From Demequina sp. (GTDB taxonomy: Bacteria; Actinomycetota; Actinomycetes; Actinomycetales; Demequinaceae): a DNA stretch of 46,074 bases. Location: assembly GCF_016278775.1 (NCBI RefSeq), contig NZ_JADQBF010000036.1, positions 1-46,074 on the forward strand, given 5' to 3'. The notes under the pieces were generated by a model. The model was not told the origin of the DNA and ran no database searches. It saw only the letters and a program-made list of their open reading frames with translations. How positions within the stretch are numbered: position 1 is the stretch's first letter; every line of letters starts with the position of its first letter. Shown piece by piece: positions 37,272 to 46,074 of the stretch. The position numbers were made by a program, and so were the translations under genes.

Positions 37272-37322
37272 CGCATTCAGTATAGAATAAAAATTCTGAA
37301 ATCGCATTGATCAACGTTGATC
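37261..37322 (+). promoter_or_regulatory. Kinase-cluster promoter with LacI-like palindrome
   Basis: A promoter candidate TTGATC (37261-37266), 16 nt, TAGAAT (37283-37288) points toward the FGGY kinase gene. Two dyads overlap it: AGAAT-AAAA-ATTCT (37284-37297) and GATCAACGTTGATC (37309-37322), a perfect 14-bp palindrome with a central CG as in LacI-family operators. The latter lies at the expected transcript start and just before the kinase start. A repressor there could act as a roadblock. Confidence 0.6.
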
Positions 37323-37339
37323 TCATGGTGGAGGCAAAG

Positions 37340-38812
37340 GTGGCTGTACCGGAAGGGCCGTTCGTCCTCGCGCTCGATCAGGGTACGACGAACACGAAGG
37401 CCTTGCTCGTCGACGCGTCGACGCACGCGATCGTGGCTTCCGGTGCTCACCGTGTTGACATCTCTTACCCCGCTGCAGGATGGGTCGAGCAGAACGCCGA
37501 TGACATCTGGAATTCCGTGCTCGGTGCAGTGGCGGAGTGCCTGGCGGATCACCAGGGCGTGCCCATCATGGCAATCTCGATTTCCAACCAGCGCGAGTCC
37601 GTCGCGATCTGGGACGCAGCGACGGGTGCCGCGCTCGGCCCGGTGCTCGGTTGGCAAGACGCGCGCACCTCCGCAGTGTGTGCGGGTTTGTCCGCCCACG
37701 CACCCCAGGTGGCCAAGCACACGGGACTCGGTCTCGACGCGATGTTCTCCGCGCCCAAGATGCGGTGGTTACTTGACAATGTCGATTCTGCTCAACCCGC
37801 GCGCTTTGGCACGATCGACACTTTCCTCGTAAGCAGGTTGACAGGCGAGTACCTTGCCGAGGCAGGCAATGCTTCCCGCACGATGCTGTTCGACCTGGAT
37901 TCTCTCGACTGGAACGGGGAGCTCGCGGAAATCTTCGGCGTGCCCGTCGGCGGCCTTGCGCCCATCGCTCGCTCCGATGCGGGCTTTGGGGTCACTCGCG
38001 GGGAAGGCGCCATTCCCGCGGGAATCCCGGTGGTGTCTGTCATGGCGGACTCGCACGCGGCCCTCTACCTTCATTCACGCGGACGCCTGGGGGAGGGCAA
38101 AGCCACCTATGGCACGGGATCCTCCGTCATGGTCAACAGCCCGCGCGTGGGGACGGAGGCCACAGGCATCGCCACCACGCTTGCCTGGCTCGTCGAGTCG
38201 CCCAGTTATGCCAAGGAGGGCAATGTGCTCGCCTCTGGCGCCGCTCTCGCGTGGGCGGCGGAACTTCTGACGCAAGGAGACGTCGCCGCGCTCGGAGCCT
38301 TGGCCTCTGAAACCACGGCGAGTGCTGTGAGCCTGGTGCCAGCCTTCTCTGGCCTTGGCGCTCCGTACTTCGACAGGGACGCCGTCGGTGTGCTCACGGG
38401 CCTCACGGGGGCCACCACCGGTGCGCAGATCGCACGAGCAGCGTTTGAAGCGGTCGCCCACCAGGTGGCGGACGTAGTTGAGGCGATCGAGAACGACGGC
38501 GTGACCGAGATTGCGGGCTTGAGCGCCGACGGGGGAGCGACGGCCTCACCGCTACTCATGCAGTTGCAGGCCGACCTGTTGGGCAAGCCTCTGCGGGTGT
38601 CCGACGTGCCAGAGGCATCGGCGCTGGGCGCCGCTCTGCTTGCCATGCACGCCGAGGGTGTCGCTGAGCACGCCTCGAGCAATCGCTACTCGACGCGCAC
38701 CATTGCGCCTGAGATGTCTGACGAACGACGGCGCGAAGCGCGCCACCAGTGGCGACTCGCGGTAGCGCGATCGCGAGGACAGTCCGTTTCGGACTGGAAG
38801 GAGCAAGGATGA
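37340..38812 (+). CDS. FGGY-family sugar kinase (apulose-kinase candidate)
   Basis: A 490-residue carbohydrate kinase of the FGGY family. The phosphate-binding start FVLALDQGTTNTKALLVD, then ISISNQRES and GWQDART, are typical of the glycerol/xylulose kinase group; the C-terminal half has GATYG-like KATYGTGSSVMVN and LSADGGATASPLLMQ. GTG 37340 is chosen because GGAGG lies 5 nt upstream and eight residues before the first strand is normal; ATG 37325 is the alternative. It is first gene of a cluster with a ribose-type transporter, an isomerase and a split transketolase, which suggests it phosphorylates a branched or pentulose sugar such as D-apulose. Substrate not proven. Confidence 0.88.
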   Translation: MAVPEGPFVLALDQGTTNTKALLVDASTHAIVASGAHRVDISYPAAGWVEQNADDIWNSVLGAVAECLADHQGVPIMAISISNQRESVAIWDAATGAALGPVLGWQDARTSAVCAGLSAHAPQVAKHTGLGLDAMFSAPKMRWLLDNVDSAQPARFGTIDTFLVSRLTGEYLAEAGNASRTMLFDLDSLDWNGELAEIFGVPVGGLAPIARSDAGFGVTRGEGAIPAGIPVVSVMADSHAALYLHSRGRLGEGKATYGTGSSVMVNSPRVGTEATGIATTLAWLVESPSYAKEGNVLASGAALAWAAELLTQGDVAALGALASETTASAVSLVPAFSGLGAPYFDRDAVGVLTGLTGATTGAQIARAAFEAVAHQVADVVEAIENDGVTEIAGLSADGGATASPLLMQLQADLLGKPLRVSDVPEASALGAALLAMHAEGVAEHASSNRYSTRTIAPEMSDERRREARHQWRLAVARSRGQSVSDWKEQG

Positions 38813-39477
38813 CGTCGCCCATGTCCGCACGCACCAAGACGCCGTGGTGGCGTACTTCTCGTGCTGTCCTCACCGCCGCGTTGGCGTTCCTCGTGGTCCT
38901 GATGTTTGTGGACACCACGTTCGACAGCGGTGACGGCGACGTGCCCGCAGACACTGCGGTGGAGTACGCGAAGCTCAACTATGAAGAGTTCATCGTGCCA
39001 GGGCTCGTAGAGCGTGCCAGGCCCGTCCAGGAACTCGTCGCGGACATCCTGGCCGACCCGCAGGCAGCGGGCGAAGAGTTCGGACGACGCGAAGATGATG
39101 GGAAGCCTTTCAGCTATGCCGTGGCCGCCACTGGGGTTGTCACGGAGGGCCCGTTTGGCGAGGTGGGGCTCGACGTCGACGGTATGCCAGGCGGGATCAC
39201 GGTGGGTGTCTCCATTCCGCCCCTCGGCTCCGCGCCAGGCTTGCGAGACGCGGGCACCGAGTTGACGTTTGGTGACTTCGTGAATCAGACGGAGTACCAG
39301 CGGGTCGCCGTCGAAATCAACAACTTGGCGGCCGAGGGCGTCTTCGCTGACCTCGATCTCACCACGATGATGGGCGAGCAAATCACCGTTGTCGGAGCGT
39401 TCACCTGGTCCTCTGAAACGGGCGGTGAGGTCACCCACGTGTCGATCATGCCCGTCTCGATAGAGGAGGGCTCATGA
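38809..39477 (+). CDS. DUF2291 family membrane-anchored protein
   Basis: A 222-residue protein with one N-terminal membrane helix (about 20-40) and an extracytoplasmic domain. DUF2291 features include AVEYAKLNYEEFIVPGLVER and the end VTHVSIMPV. This family occurs with ribose/xylose-type ABC transporters, and most members are lipoproteins. Here I see no lipobox Cys. ATG 38809 overlaps the kinase stop by 4 nt and has AAGGAG upstream; the stop overlaps the ATPase start. It probably assists the transporter, perhaps in substrate delivery. Confidence 0.82.
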   Translation: MTSPMSARTKTPWWRTSRAVLTAALAFLVVLMFVDTTFDSGDGDVPADTAVEYAKLNYEEFIVPGLVERARPVQELVADILADPQAAGEEFGRREDDGKPFSYAVAATGVVTEGPFGEVGLDVDGMPGGITVGVSIPPLGSAPGLRDAGTELTFGDFVNQTEYQRVAVEINNLAAEGVFADLDLTTMMGEQITVVGAFTWSSETGGEVTHVSIMPVSIEEGS

Positions 39478-41042
39478 CCGCGGTCGCAGAGCCGGTGTCA
39501 CAGTCGATCACCCGTGGCGAGGTGGTACTGCGCGCGGAGCAGGTCGCCAAGGTGTACGGCGGCACCCATGCGCTACGGGGCGTCGACTTCGACGTCAAGG
39601 CGGGTGAAGTGACCGCCCTGATCGGTGAGAACGGTGCTGGAAAGTCAACGCTCATGAAGATCCTGTCGGGCGTGGAACAGGCGAGCGCGGGAACCGTCTA
39701 CCTCGACGGAGAGCCCGTGAGCTTCTCCGACTCTTCCGAGGCGCGCGAACGGGGCGTCGCGATCATTCACCAGGAACTCAACCTGTGCCAGAACCTCTCG
39801 ATCGCGGACAACATCTTCCTGGCCAGGGAGCGCACCCGCGGTGGGATGGTCGACTTCTCCGCCCAGGAGACCGAGGCCGCGCGCTTCCTTGAACGTCTCG
39901 AAGAACCCCTCAACCCCAAGACGCTCGTCGGAGACCTGCGTCTTGGTCAACAACAGTTGGTGGAGATTGCCAAGGCGTTGGGCGAAGAGGCGCGGGTGCT
40001 CATCATGGACGAGCCCACATCGGCGTTGTCTCACCACGAGGTGCAGATCCTCTTCAGGGTCGTGCGCGATCTCGCATCGCGAGGAGTGGCCATCGTCTAC
40101 ATCTCGCATCACCTCGACGAGTGCCTGGAGATTGCGGACACGGGCATCGTGCTACGGGACGGCCTCGTGGTGGCGAGCGCAGCGATGAAGGACGTGGACC
40201 TGTCCTGGATCGTGACCAACATGGTGGGTCGCGAAGAAGGCGCACTGTATTCGCCGATGGCGTTTGATGCTGGCGACACCGTGCTGTCGATCCGCGACCT
40301 GGTGGTGGCCGATCCCGACAGCCCCGGCCGGCTCGCGGTCAACGGCGTCAGCCTTGACCTGCACGAGCGCGAAGTGGTGGGTGTCTTTGGCCTGATGGGC
40401 GCTGGCCGCACAGAGCTGCTGGAAGCGCTCGCGGGCCGGAACAAGGTGCTGTCCGGCCAGGTGCTGCTCGACGACGAGGACCTGAGCAACATGGCGGTCT
40501 CTGAGCGCATCGCGCGCGGACTGATTCTGGTCCCTGAGGATCGGCAGCGAGACGGGCTTGTGTCGTCGCTGAGCGTCGGAGCCAACACCGCGCTCGCGGC
40601 CATCAATGACTTCGTCAGCAGATTCTTCGTCTCGAAGGCACGAGAGCGCGAGGCTGTGACCGAGATCGGCGCGCAAGTGCGAGTCAAGGCCTCCGGGCTC
40701 GATGCCCCGATTGGCTCCCTGTCAGGGGGAAACCAGCAGAAGGTCGTCATTAGCAAGGCCCTGCTGACCCACCCGCGGGTGCTTGTGCTCGACGAGCCAA
40801 CCCGCGGAATCGACGTGGGAGCGAAGGCCGACATCTTCTCGCTGATGGCCAAGCAGGCCCGCGTCGGATGCACGGTGCTCTTTGCCACGAGCGAGGCGGG
40901 CGAGGTCCTCCACGCAAGCGACCGAATTCTGGTGATGGCGCGCGGCGTGGTGGTCGCAGAACTTGACCCTCGCAAGACCACCCGAGAAGAGCTGATGGCG
41001 CTCGCCGACACCTCGTCGACGCCCACAAAGAATGAGGAGTGA
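39474..41042 (+). CDS. Sugar ABC transporter ATP-binding protein (RbsA type, double)
   Basis: A 522-residue tandem ATPase. The first half has Walker A GENGAGKST (51-59), signature-like LRLGQQQLVEIAKAL and Walker B VLIMDEPTSAL. The second half has a degenerate Walker A (FGLMGAGRTELL), as usual in RbsA/XylG, but a full LSGGNQQKVVISKAL signature and VLVLDEPTRGIDVG. It powers import of a monosaccharide together with the permease and binding protein. Starts overlap the DUF2291 stop by 4 nt. Confidence 0.95.
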   Translation: MTAVAEPVSQSITRGEVVLRAEQVAKVYGGTHALRGVDFDVKAGEVTALIGENGAGKSTLMKILSGVEQASAGTVYLDGEPVSFSDSSEARERGVAIIHQELNLCQNLSIADNIFLARERTRGGMVDFSAQETEAARFLERLEEPLNPKTLVGDLRLGQQQLVEIAKALGEEARVLIMDEPTSALSHHEVQILFRVVRDLASRGVAIVYISHHLDECLEIADTGIVLRDGLVVASAAMKDVDLSWIVTNMVGREEGALYSPMAFDAGDTVLSIRDLVVADPDSPGRLAVNGVSLDLHEREVVGVFGLMGAGRTELLEALAGRNKVLSGQVLLDDEDLSNMAVSERIARGLILVPEDRQRDGLVSSLSVGANTALAAINDFVSRFFVSKAREREAVTEIGAQVRVKASGLDAPIGSLSGGNQQKVVISKALLTHPRVLVLDEPTRGIDVGAKADIFSLMAKQARVGCTVLFATSEAGEVLHASDRILVMARGVVVAELDPRKTTREELMALADTSSTPTKNEE

Positions 41043-41043
41043 G

Positions 41044-42180
41044 ATGGCCCAGACAGCCACAGCGGCGGCGGAACCGACGTTTGCCGATCGACTTCGCAAG
41101 GGAATCCTCGGTGACCGCACCGCAGGCGAGTTCCTGATGGACCAGCGAGCATTTGTCGCGCTCATTGTGCTGGTGATCGTGTTCTCGCTGCTCTCGGATG
41201 CGTTCTTGACGCCCACGAACATGATCCTCATGACCAAGCACGTCGCCTACAACGCCATCCTTGCGCTCGGCATGCTGCTCGTCATCGTCACGGGCGGCAT
41301 CGACTTGTCTGTGGGATCCACCGTGGGCCTGTCCGGCATCGTCGCCGGCGTGATGTTGCAGGGATGGGAACTGTCGGTGTTCGACACGACGGCCTACCCC
41401 GCCGTATGGGTCGTGGTCATCATCTCGCTTGCCGTGGGCGGCCTGGTGGGTGCGCTCAATGGGTGGATGATCACGAGATTCAATGTGGCGCCGTTCATTG
41501 CGACGCTCGGAACGCTGTACATGGCGCGCGGTGCGGCGCTGCTCATCTCCGATGGTGCGACGTTCCCACGGCTCCAAGGTGAGGCGGAACTCGGCAACAC
41601 CGGTTTCTCGTTCATCGGCGTGGAGCGGCCGCTCGGGATCCCGACCGCGATCTGGATCATGGTGATCTTTGCCATGCTGATCGCCTTGCTCGTGACGCGG
41701 ACCCGCTTCGGTCGCTGGTTGTACGCGACCGGCGGCAACGAACGAGCCGCCGGGCTCTCAGGCGTCCCAGTGGCCTCCGTGAAGATGCGCGTCTACATCA
41801 TCTCTGGTGTGTGCGCAGGCATGGCTGGCCTCATCATCGCGTCCGAACTCACGTCCGCCGCCCCTCAGACGGGGCAGACGTTCGAGCTCAACGCGATCGC
41901 CGCCGTCGTGATTGGCGGTGCGTCCCTCTCGGGTGGACGCGGAACCGTGAAGGGCGCGCTGATTGGCGCGTTCGTGATCGGCTTCCTCTCCGACGGGCTT
42001 GTGCTCGTTGGAGTCTCAAGCTTCTGGCAGACAGTAATCAAGGGACTCGTGATTGTTCTCGCGGTGATCCTCGATCAAGGCCAGGAGCGCCTCAAGAAGG
42101 CGAGGGCTGCTGCCCAAGCTGCACAAAGCGTCAGGCGTGAGCTTGATGCCCGTCATGCCGAGGCATCCGCCAAGGCTTGA
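41044..42180 (+). CDS. Sugar ABC transporter permease (RbsC type)
   Basis: A 378-residue membrane protein with eight to ten helices. The conserved LVIVTGGIDLSVGSTVGLSG, GALNGWMITRFNVAPFIATLG and AIAAVVIGGASLSGGRGTVKG segments identify the ribose/xylose permease family (BPD_transp_2). ATG 41044 lies 1 nt after the ATPase stop, with GAGGAG upstream. The C-terminal tail is long and charged (about 40 residues rich in Lys, Ala, Arg), which is more than most RbsC proteins have. Confidence 0.95.
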   Translation: MAQTATAAAEPTFADRLRKGILGDRTAGEFLMDQRAFVALIVLVIVFSLLSDAFLTPTNMILMTKHVAYNAILALGMLLVIVTGGIDLSVGSTVGLSGIVAGVMLQGWELSVFDTTAYPAVWVVVIISLAVGGLVGALNGWMITRFNVAPFIATLGTLYMARGAALLISDGATFPRLQGEAELGNTGFSFIGVERPLGIPTAIWIMVIFAMLIALLVTRTRFGRWLYATGGNERAAGLSGVPVASVKMRVYIISGVCAGMAGLIIASELTSAAPQTGQTFELNAIAAVVIGGASLSGGRGTVKGALIGAFVIGFLSDGLVLVGVSSFWQTVIKGLVIVLAVILDQGQERLKKARAAAQAAQSVRRELDARHAEASAKA

Positions 42181-43218
<1,038 letters not shown>

Positions 43219-43227
43219 TGCGGCGCT

Positions 43228-43265
43228 GCGGTGGTCCGAGAGGGCGATTCCTCTCGGGCCACCGC
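43228..43265 (+). terminator. 16-bp hairpin after the binding-protein gene
   Basis: GCGGTGG-T-CCGAGAGG (43228-43243) pairs with CCTCTCGG-G-CCACCGC (43250-43265) over a 6-nt loop; the single T/G position can wobble-pair. No T-run follows. It may be a terminator or a partial stop protecting the transporter mRNA. Confidence 0.65.
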
Positions 43266-43298
43266 CCCCAAGCCTCCACTCATGCGGTAGTATGGGGT

Positions 43299-43319
43299 TA
43301 TACAGAATCGGAGTTGAAT
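43299..43319 (+). promoter_or_regulatory. Possible internal promoter/operator of the enzyme genes
   Basis: An AT-rich stretch in an otherwise GC-rich gap holds TATACA (43299-43304) and CAGAAT (43303-43308), with a GGAG at 43309-43312 before ATG 43324. CAGAAT equals the reverse of ATTCTG in the kinase promoter dyad (37293-37298), so both units may share a regulator. No clear -35 box was found. Confidence 0.35.
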
Positions 43320-43323
43320 AGAA

Positions 43324-44313
43324 ATGTCAGATCCAGTCTTTGGTGCGGGGTTGTGGAACTTCGCGAGTTACGTTGATCGCTACGCCACCGACGGGTACGC
43401 AGAGCCCGTTTCGACGCTCGAGCAGATTCGCTTGGCAGGTGAAGTGGGTGGATTGTCCTTTGTTGATCTCAACTTCCCGTTCTCCCACGGCGCGACCATC
43501 GAAGACGTGCAGGCCGCGCTTGACACCGCCAACCTCAAGGCGATCGGCGTCACGCCGGACATCTACATGCGCCGCTTTGGCAAGGGCGCGTTCACCAACC
43601 CCGACCCCGCAGTGCGCGCGCAGGCGATCGACCTCCTTCACGAGGCCGCCGAGGCCGTGCGGACGCTCGGAGCCAGGTACGTCAAGGTATGGCCCGGTCA
43701 AGACGGCTGGGACTACCCCTTCCAGGTCAATCACCACGACGTCTGGAAACTTGCCAAGGACGGCATGCGTGAGATTGCCTCCGCGCACCCAGATCTCAAG
43801 TTTGTGATCGAGTACAAGCCGCGTGAGCCGCGCGTGAAGATGCTGTGGGACTCCGCCGCTCGGTCAATTCTCGGCATTCAAGAAATTGGCCTCGACAACA
43901 TCGGCGTCCTGCTCGACTTTGGCCACGCGCTCTATGGCGGCGAGTCGCCAGCAGACTCCGCACAGATGCTGATCGATCACGATCTGCTGTGGGGCATGGA
44001 CGTCAACGACAACCTCCGCAGTTGGGACGACGACCTCATGGTCGGCACGGTCCACCTGACCGAGGTGTTCGAGTTCTTCTACACCCTCAAGATCAACAAT
44101 TGGGAGGGCGTCTGGCAGCTCGACCAGTTCCCCTTCCGCGAGGACACCGTGCAGACGGCGCGCGCCTCGCTTCGGTTCTTGCGCGCGCTGAACCGCGCCC
44201 TCGACGAGCTCGACATCGACGCCCTGCGCGAAGCCCAAGCACGCCAAGATGCGATCACCGCGAACATGCTGGTCCAGGACGCGCTGTTGTCGTGCATGCG
44301 AAAGGACGACTAA
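43324..44313 (+). CDS. Xylose-isomerase-like TIM-barrel protein (apiose-isomerase candidate)
   Basis: A 329-residue TIM-barrel of the sugar phosphate isomerase/epimerase family. Likely metal ligands are the Glu in VIEYKPREP, Asp in [12 protein letters not shown], Asp in [10 protein letters not shown] and Glu in HLTEVFEF. Such enzymes isomerise aldoses and ketoses with a divalent metal. Together with an FGGY kinase and a split transketolase it matches D-apiose isomerase of the transketolase route, but L-sugar or tetrose isomerases are alternatives. Its stop shares a base with the next gene start (TAATG). First gene of the second unit. Confidence 0.82.
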   Translation: MSDPVFGAGLWNFASYVDRYATDGYAEPVSTLEQIRLAGEVGGLSFVDLNFPFSHGATIEDVQAALDTANLKAIGVTPDIYMRRFGKGAFTNPDPAVRAQAIDLLHEAAEAVRTLGARYVKVWPGQDGWDYPFQVNHHDVWKLAKDGMREIASAHPDLKFVIEYKPREPRVKMLWDSAARSILGIQEIGLDNIGVLLDFGHALYGGESPADSAQMLIDHDLLWGMDVNDNLRSWDDDLMVGTVHLTEVFEFFYTLKINNWEGVWQLDQFPFREDTVQTARASLRFLRALNRALDELDIDALREAQARQDAITANMLVQDALLSCMRKDD

Positions 44314-45290
44314 TGGCGATGGCTTCCGTCGTTCCGATGGACGCCAACGCGGGGCTCGTCCACCCGGTGGATACCACCCTGCTCGCGGCGCCGGACCGCG
44401 AGATTGAGGTGTTCTCCCGTGTCTCACCCGATGCCAGTCGCGAGGAGGTCCTGGAGACGCTTCGGCGAGCATCGCTCGAGGTAAGACGCCGGGGCATTCA
44501 GACCGTGGGAGCAGCCAAGGCGGGTCACATCGGAGGAGAGTTCTCCATCTCCGACGCGCTCGTGACTCTCTATCTCGCTGTGCTCAATGTGAGCCCGGAG
44601 CAGGTGGAGGCAGGCGATCCAGATCGCGACCGTCTCGTCCTGAGTAAGGGGCATGCCGCCAATGCGCTCTACACAGTGCTTGCCGCTGCGGGTTTCATCT
44701 CGCCGCAGGCCCTGCGCACCTTCTTGCAGCCGGAGTCGATGCTCAACGGCCACCCGGCCCGCAACAAGGTCAAGGCTGTCGAGGCGAACACGGGACCACT
44801 CGGGCACGGGCTACCCATCGCCGTCGGAATGGCGATCGCTGGCGAGCTTGACGGCTCAGATCGCCGCACGTTCGTGCTCCTTGGCGATGGCGAGCTGCAA
44901 GAGGGGTCAAACTGGGAGGCACTCATGACGGCGGGATCGAGACACTTGTCACGCCTCGTCGCACTCGTGGACCGCAACCGGCTTCAGCAGGGTGCCGCCG
45001 TCGCCGATACCAACGACCTCGAACCCCTGGCAGACAAGTTGCGCGCCTTCGGCTGGGAGGTGCTTGAGGTCGACGGGCATGACCACGGAGCATTGCTGGA
45101 TGCGTTCGAGTCAGCCCCTGCCGCTTCGGGAAAGCCGACGTTCATCATCGCCCACACGGACAAGGGCCACCCGGTCAGCTACATGCGAGACAACGTCGCA
45201 TGGCACCACAAGGTGCCTACGCCAGAGCAGGTGACCCAAGCGCTAGAGGAGCTGGATGCCCTCATGAACTCCAAGGAGACCGCTCAGTGA
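44313..45290 (+). CDS. Transketolase subunit A (N-terminal, thiamine-diphosphate binding)
   Basis: A 325-residue protein equal to the N-terminal part of transketolase. The thiamine diphosphate motif is GDGELQEGSNWEA (GDG, then Asn). KAGHIGGEFSISDAL, LSKGHAANALY and GPLGHGLPIAVGMA are family motifs with catalytic His residues. The pyrimidine-binding half is encoded by the next gene, so the enzyme is a two-subunit form, as in apulose-4-phosphate transketolase (AptA/AptB). ATG 44313 follows AAAGGA; ATG 44319 is also possible. A longer frame from 43845 is a shadow of the isomerase gene. It would split a ketose phosphate by transferring a two-carbon unit. Confidence 0.92.
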   Translation: MAMASVVPMDANAGLVHPVDTTLLAAPDREIEVFSRVSPDASREEVLETLRRASLEVRRRGIQTVGAAKAGHIGGEFSISDALVTLYLAVLNVSPEQVEAGDPDRDRLVLSKGHAANALYTVLAAAGFISPQALRTFLQPESMLNGHPARNKVKAVEANTGPLGHGLPIAVGMAIAGELDGSDRRTFVLLGDGELQEGSNWEALMTAGSRHLSRLVALVDRNRLQQGAAVADTNDLEPLADKLRAFGWEVLEVDGHDHGALLDAFESAPAASGKPTFIIAHTDKGHPVSYMRDNVAWHHKVPTPEQVTQALEELDALMNSKETAQ

Positions 45291-46074
45291 CCGCAACAAC
45301 CGAGACCGCGCTCTTCGACTGTCGAGACGCGTGGGCCACCGCTCTTGCAGAGGTGGCCGCGGCAGACGAGCGCGTTGTCGCCGTGGTCAATGACTCGGTG
45401 GGATCGTCAAAGTTGGTCGCCTTCCAAGAGCAATTCCCTGGCCGCACCATCAACGTCGGCATCGCAGAGCAAGACATGGTCGGCGTGGGTGCTGGCCTTG
45501 CCAACGGTGGAAGGATTCCGTTCGTCTCAGCGGCCGGCTGCTTCCTGGTGGCAAGGGCCCTTGAGCAGATCAAGGTGGATGTCGCGTACTCGCGTTACCC
45601 CGTGATCCTGGTGGGGCAGTCGCCCGGCGTCGCCTACGGCGATCTGGGCCCTACCCACCATTCGATCGAAGACTTCACGTGGTTGCGCGCGATCCCGGGA
45701 ATGACAATTGTGGCGCCCGCAGATCCGATGGAGACGACCCAGGTGGTGAGGTGGGCAGCGTCCGCCTCGATTCCGGTCTACATTCGCGTTTCTCGCATGG
45801 GAGTGCCTGCCGTATATCCGGAGGACTACCAGTTTGTCCCCGGCAAGGCGGTCACCCTGCGTGAGGGCGATGACGTGACCCTGATCGGAACGGGCACTAC
45901 CGTGCACCGTACGCTCGCCGCTGCCGAAGTCCTCGCGGGCGAAGGCATCAGCGCGCGCGTCCTGTCCATGCCGACCATCAAGCCGCTCGACGTCGAGGCC
46001 GTCGTCGACGCTGCGCGTCAGACGAAGGGAATAGTCACCGTCGAGGAGGCACTCGTCACGGGACTCGGAGGTGC
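45287..46074 (+). CDS. Transketolase subunit B (C-terminal part), cut by window end
   Basis: The frame opens at GTG 45287, overlapping the subunit A stop by 4 nt, and runs past the end of the window. Visible are 262 residues of the transketolase pyrimidine-binding and C-terminal domains: NVGIAEQDMVGVGAGLANGG with the catalytic Glu, SPGVAYGDLGPTHHS with the paired His, and the C-terminal domain start DDVTLIGTGTTVHRTLAAAE. It should complete the active site of subunit A. The missing part is about 50 residues by comparison with the family. Confidence 0.92.
   Translation, partial: MTATTETALFDCRDAWATALAEVAAADERVVAVVNDSVGSSKLVAFQEQFPGRTINVGIAEQDMVGVGAGLANGGRIPFVSAAGCFLVARALEQIKVDVAYSRYPVILVGQSPGVAYGDLGPTHHSIEDFTWLRAIPGMTIVAPADPMETTQVVRWAASASIPVYIRVSRMGVPAVYPEDYQFVPGKAVTLREGDDVTLIGTGTTVHRTLAAAEVLAGEGISARVLSMPTIKPLDVEAVVDAARQTKGIVTVEEALVTGLGG

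Noticed and set aside
43845-44312. N-terminal extension of the transketolase A frame
   Set aside because: It overlaps the isomerase gene out of frame and has no transketolase features; the homology starts after ATG 44313.

Overview
The window is dense, high-GC bacterial DNA from an actinobacterium, most likely of the Micrococcales type; I cannot name genus or species. The evidence is family content: two GAF-ANTAR proteins, an Rv2578c-type radical SAM gene behind an actinobacterial LexA box, a mycothiol-type arsenate reductase, AMIN-like and DUF6131 proteins, many GTG starts, and many genes that appear to be read from leaderless transcripts (a -10 hexamer ending 6-7 nt before the start codon). 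I see no rRNA, tRNA, CRISPR array, phage or insertion sequence. Genes run off both ends of the window.

Layout. 1-2.9 kb: the end of an unknown gene, then a nucleotidyltransferase island: an HTH-MNT nucleotidyltransferase and an AbiEi/AbiEii type IV toxin-antitoxin pair, each behind its own palindromic operator candidate. 2.9-9.8 kb: housekeeping and signalling genes (GNAT, HAD phosphatase, a two-component system, small membrane proteins and lipoproteins, a tandem GAF-ANTAR pair). 10-14 kb: two lipoproteins, a Dabb protein and release factor RF3. 14-17.2 kb: a structured gene-free stretch, a 37-residue membrane peptide, a perfect 16-bp hairpin, a membrane GGDEF-EAL protein and a DUF5317 protein. 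17.2-19.4 kb: sigma factor, probable transmembrane anti-sigma factor and an exported DGSGSG-repeat protein. 19.5-24.3 kb: an acetyltransferase and a MacB/FtsX-type ABC exporter with two tiny membrane proteins, divergent from a TetR regulator.

24.3-34 kb: a Zn-type ArsR/CDF pair with a 12-2-12 operator, a GNAT, an SOS-controlled radical SAM protein, an APH-like kinase, a P2-type cation ATPase, an arsenic module (ArsR-phosphatase fusion plus thiol arsenate reductase, no pump) and a PadR/DUF2812 pair. 34-35.8 kb: CorA and RibB, whose stop codons share one CTAG.

35.9-46 kb is the most distinctive part: divergent rbsK-rbsD and a catabolic cluster of FGGY kinase, DUF2291 protein, ribose-type ABC transporter (ATPase, permease, binding protein), TIM-barrel isomerase and a split transketolase (A and B subunits, B cut by the window edge). 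This gene set matches the transketolase route for D-apiose (isomerase, apulose kinase, apulose-4-phosphate transketolase) fed by its own transporter. The substrate is inferred, not shown. A perfect 14-bp LacI-like palindrome at the kinase start and a long hairpin after the binding-protein gene suggest control by a LacI-type repressor and two transcription units.
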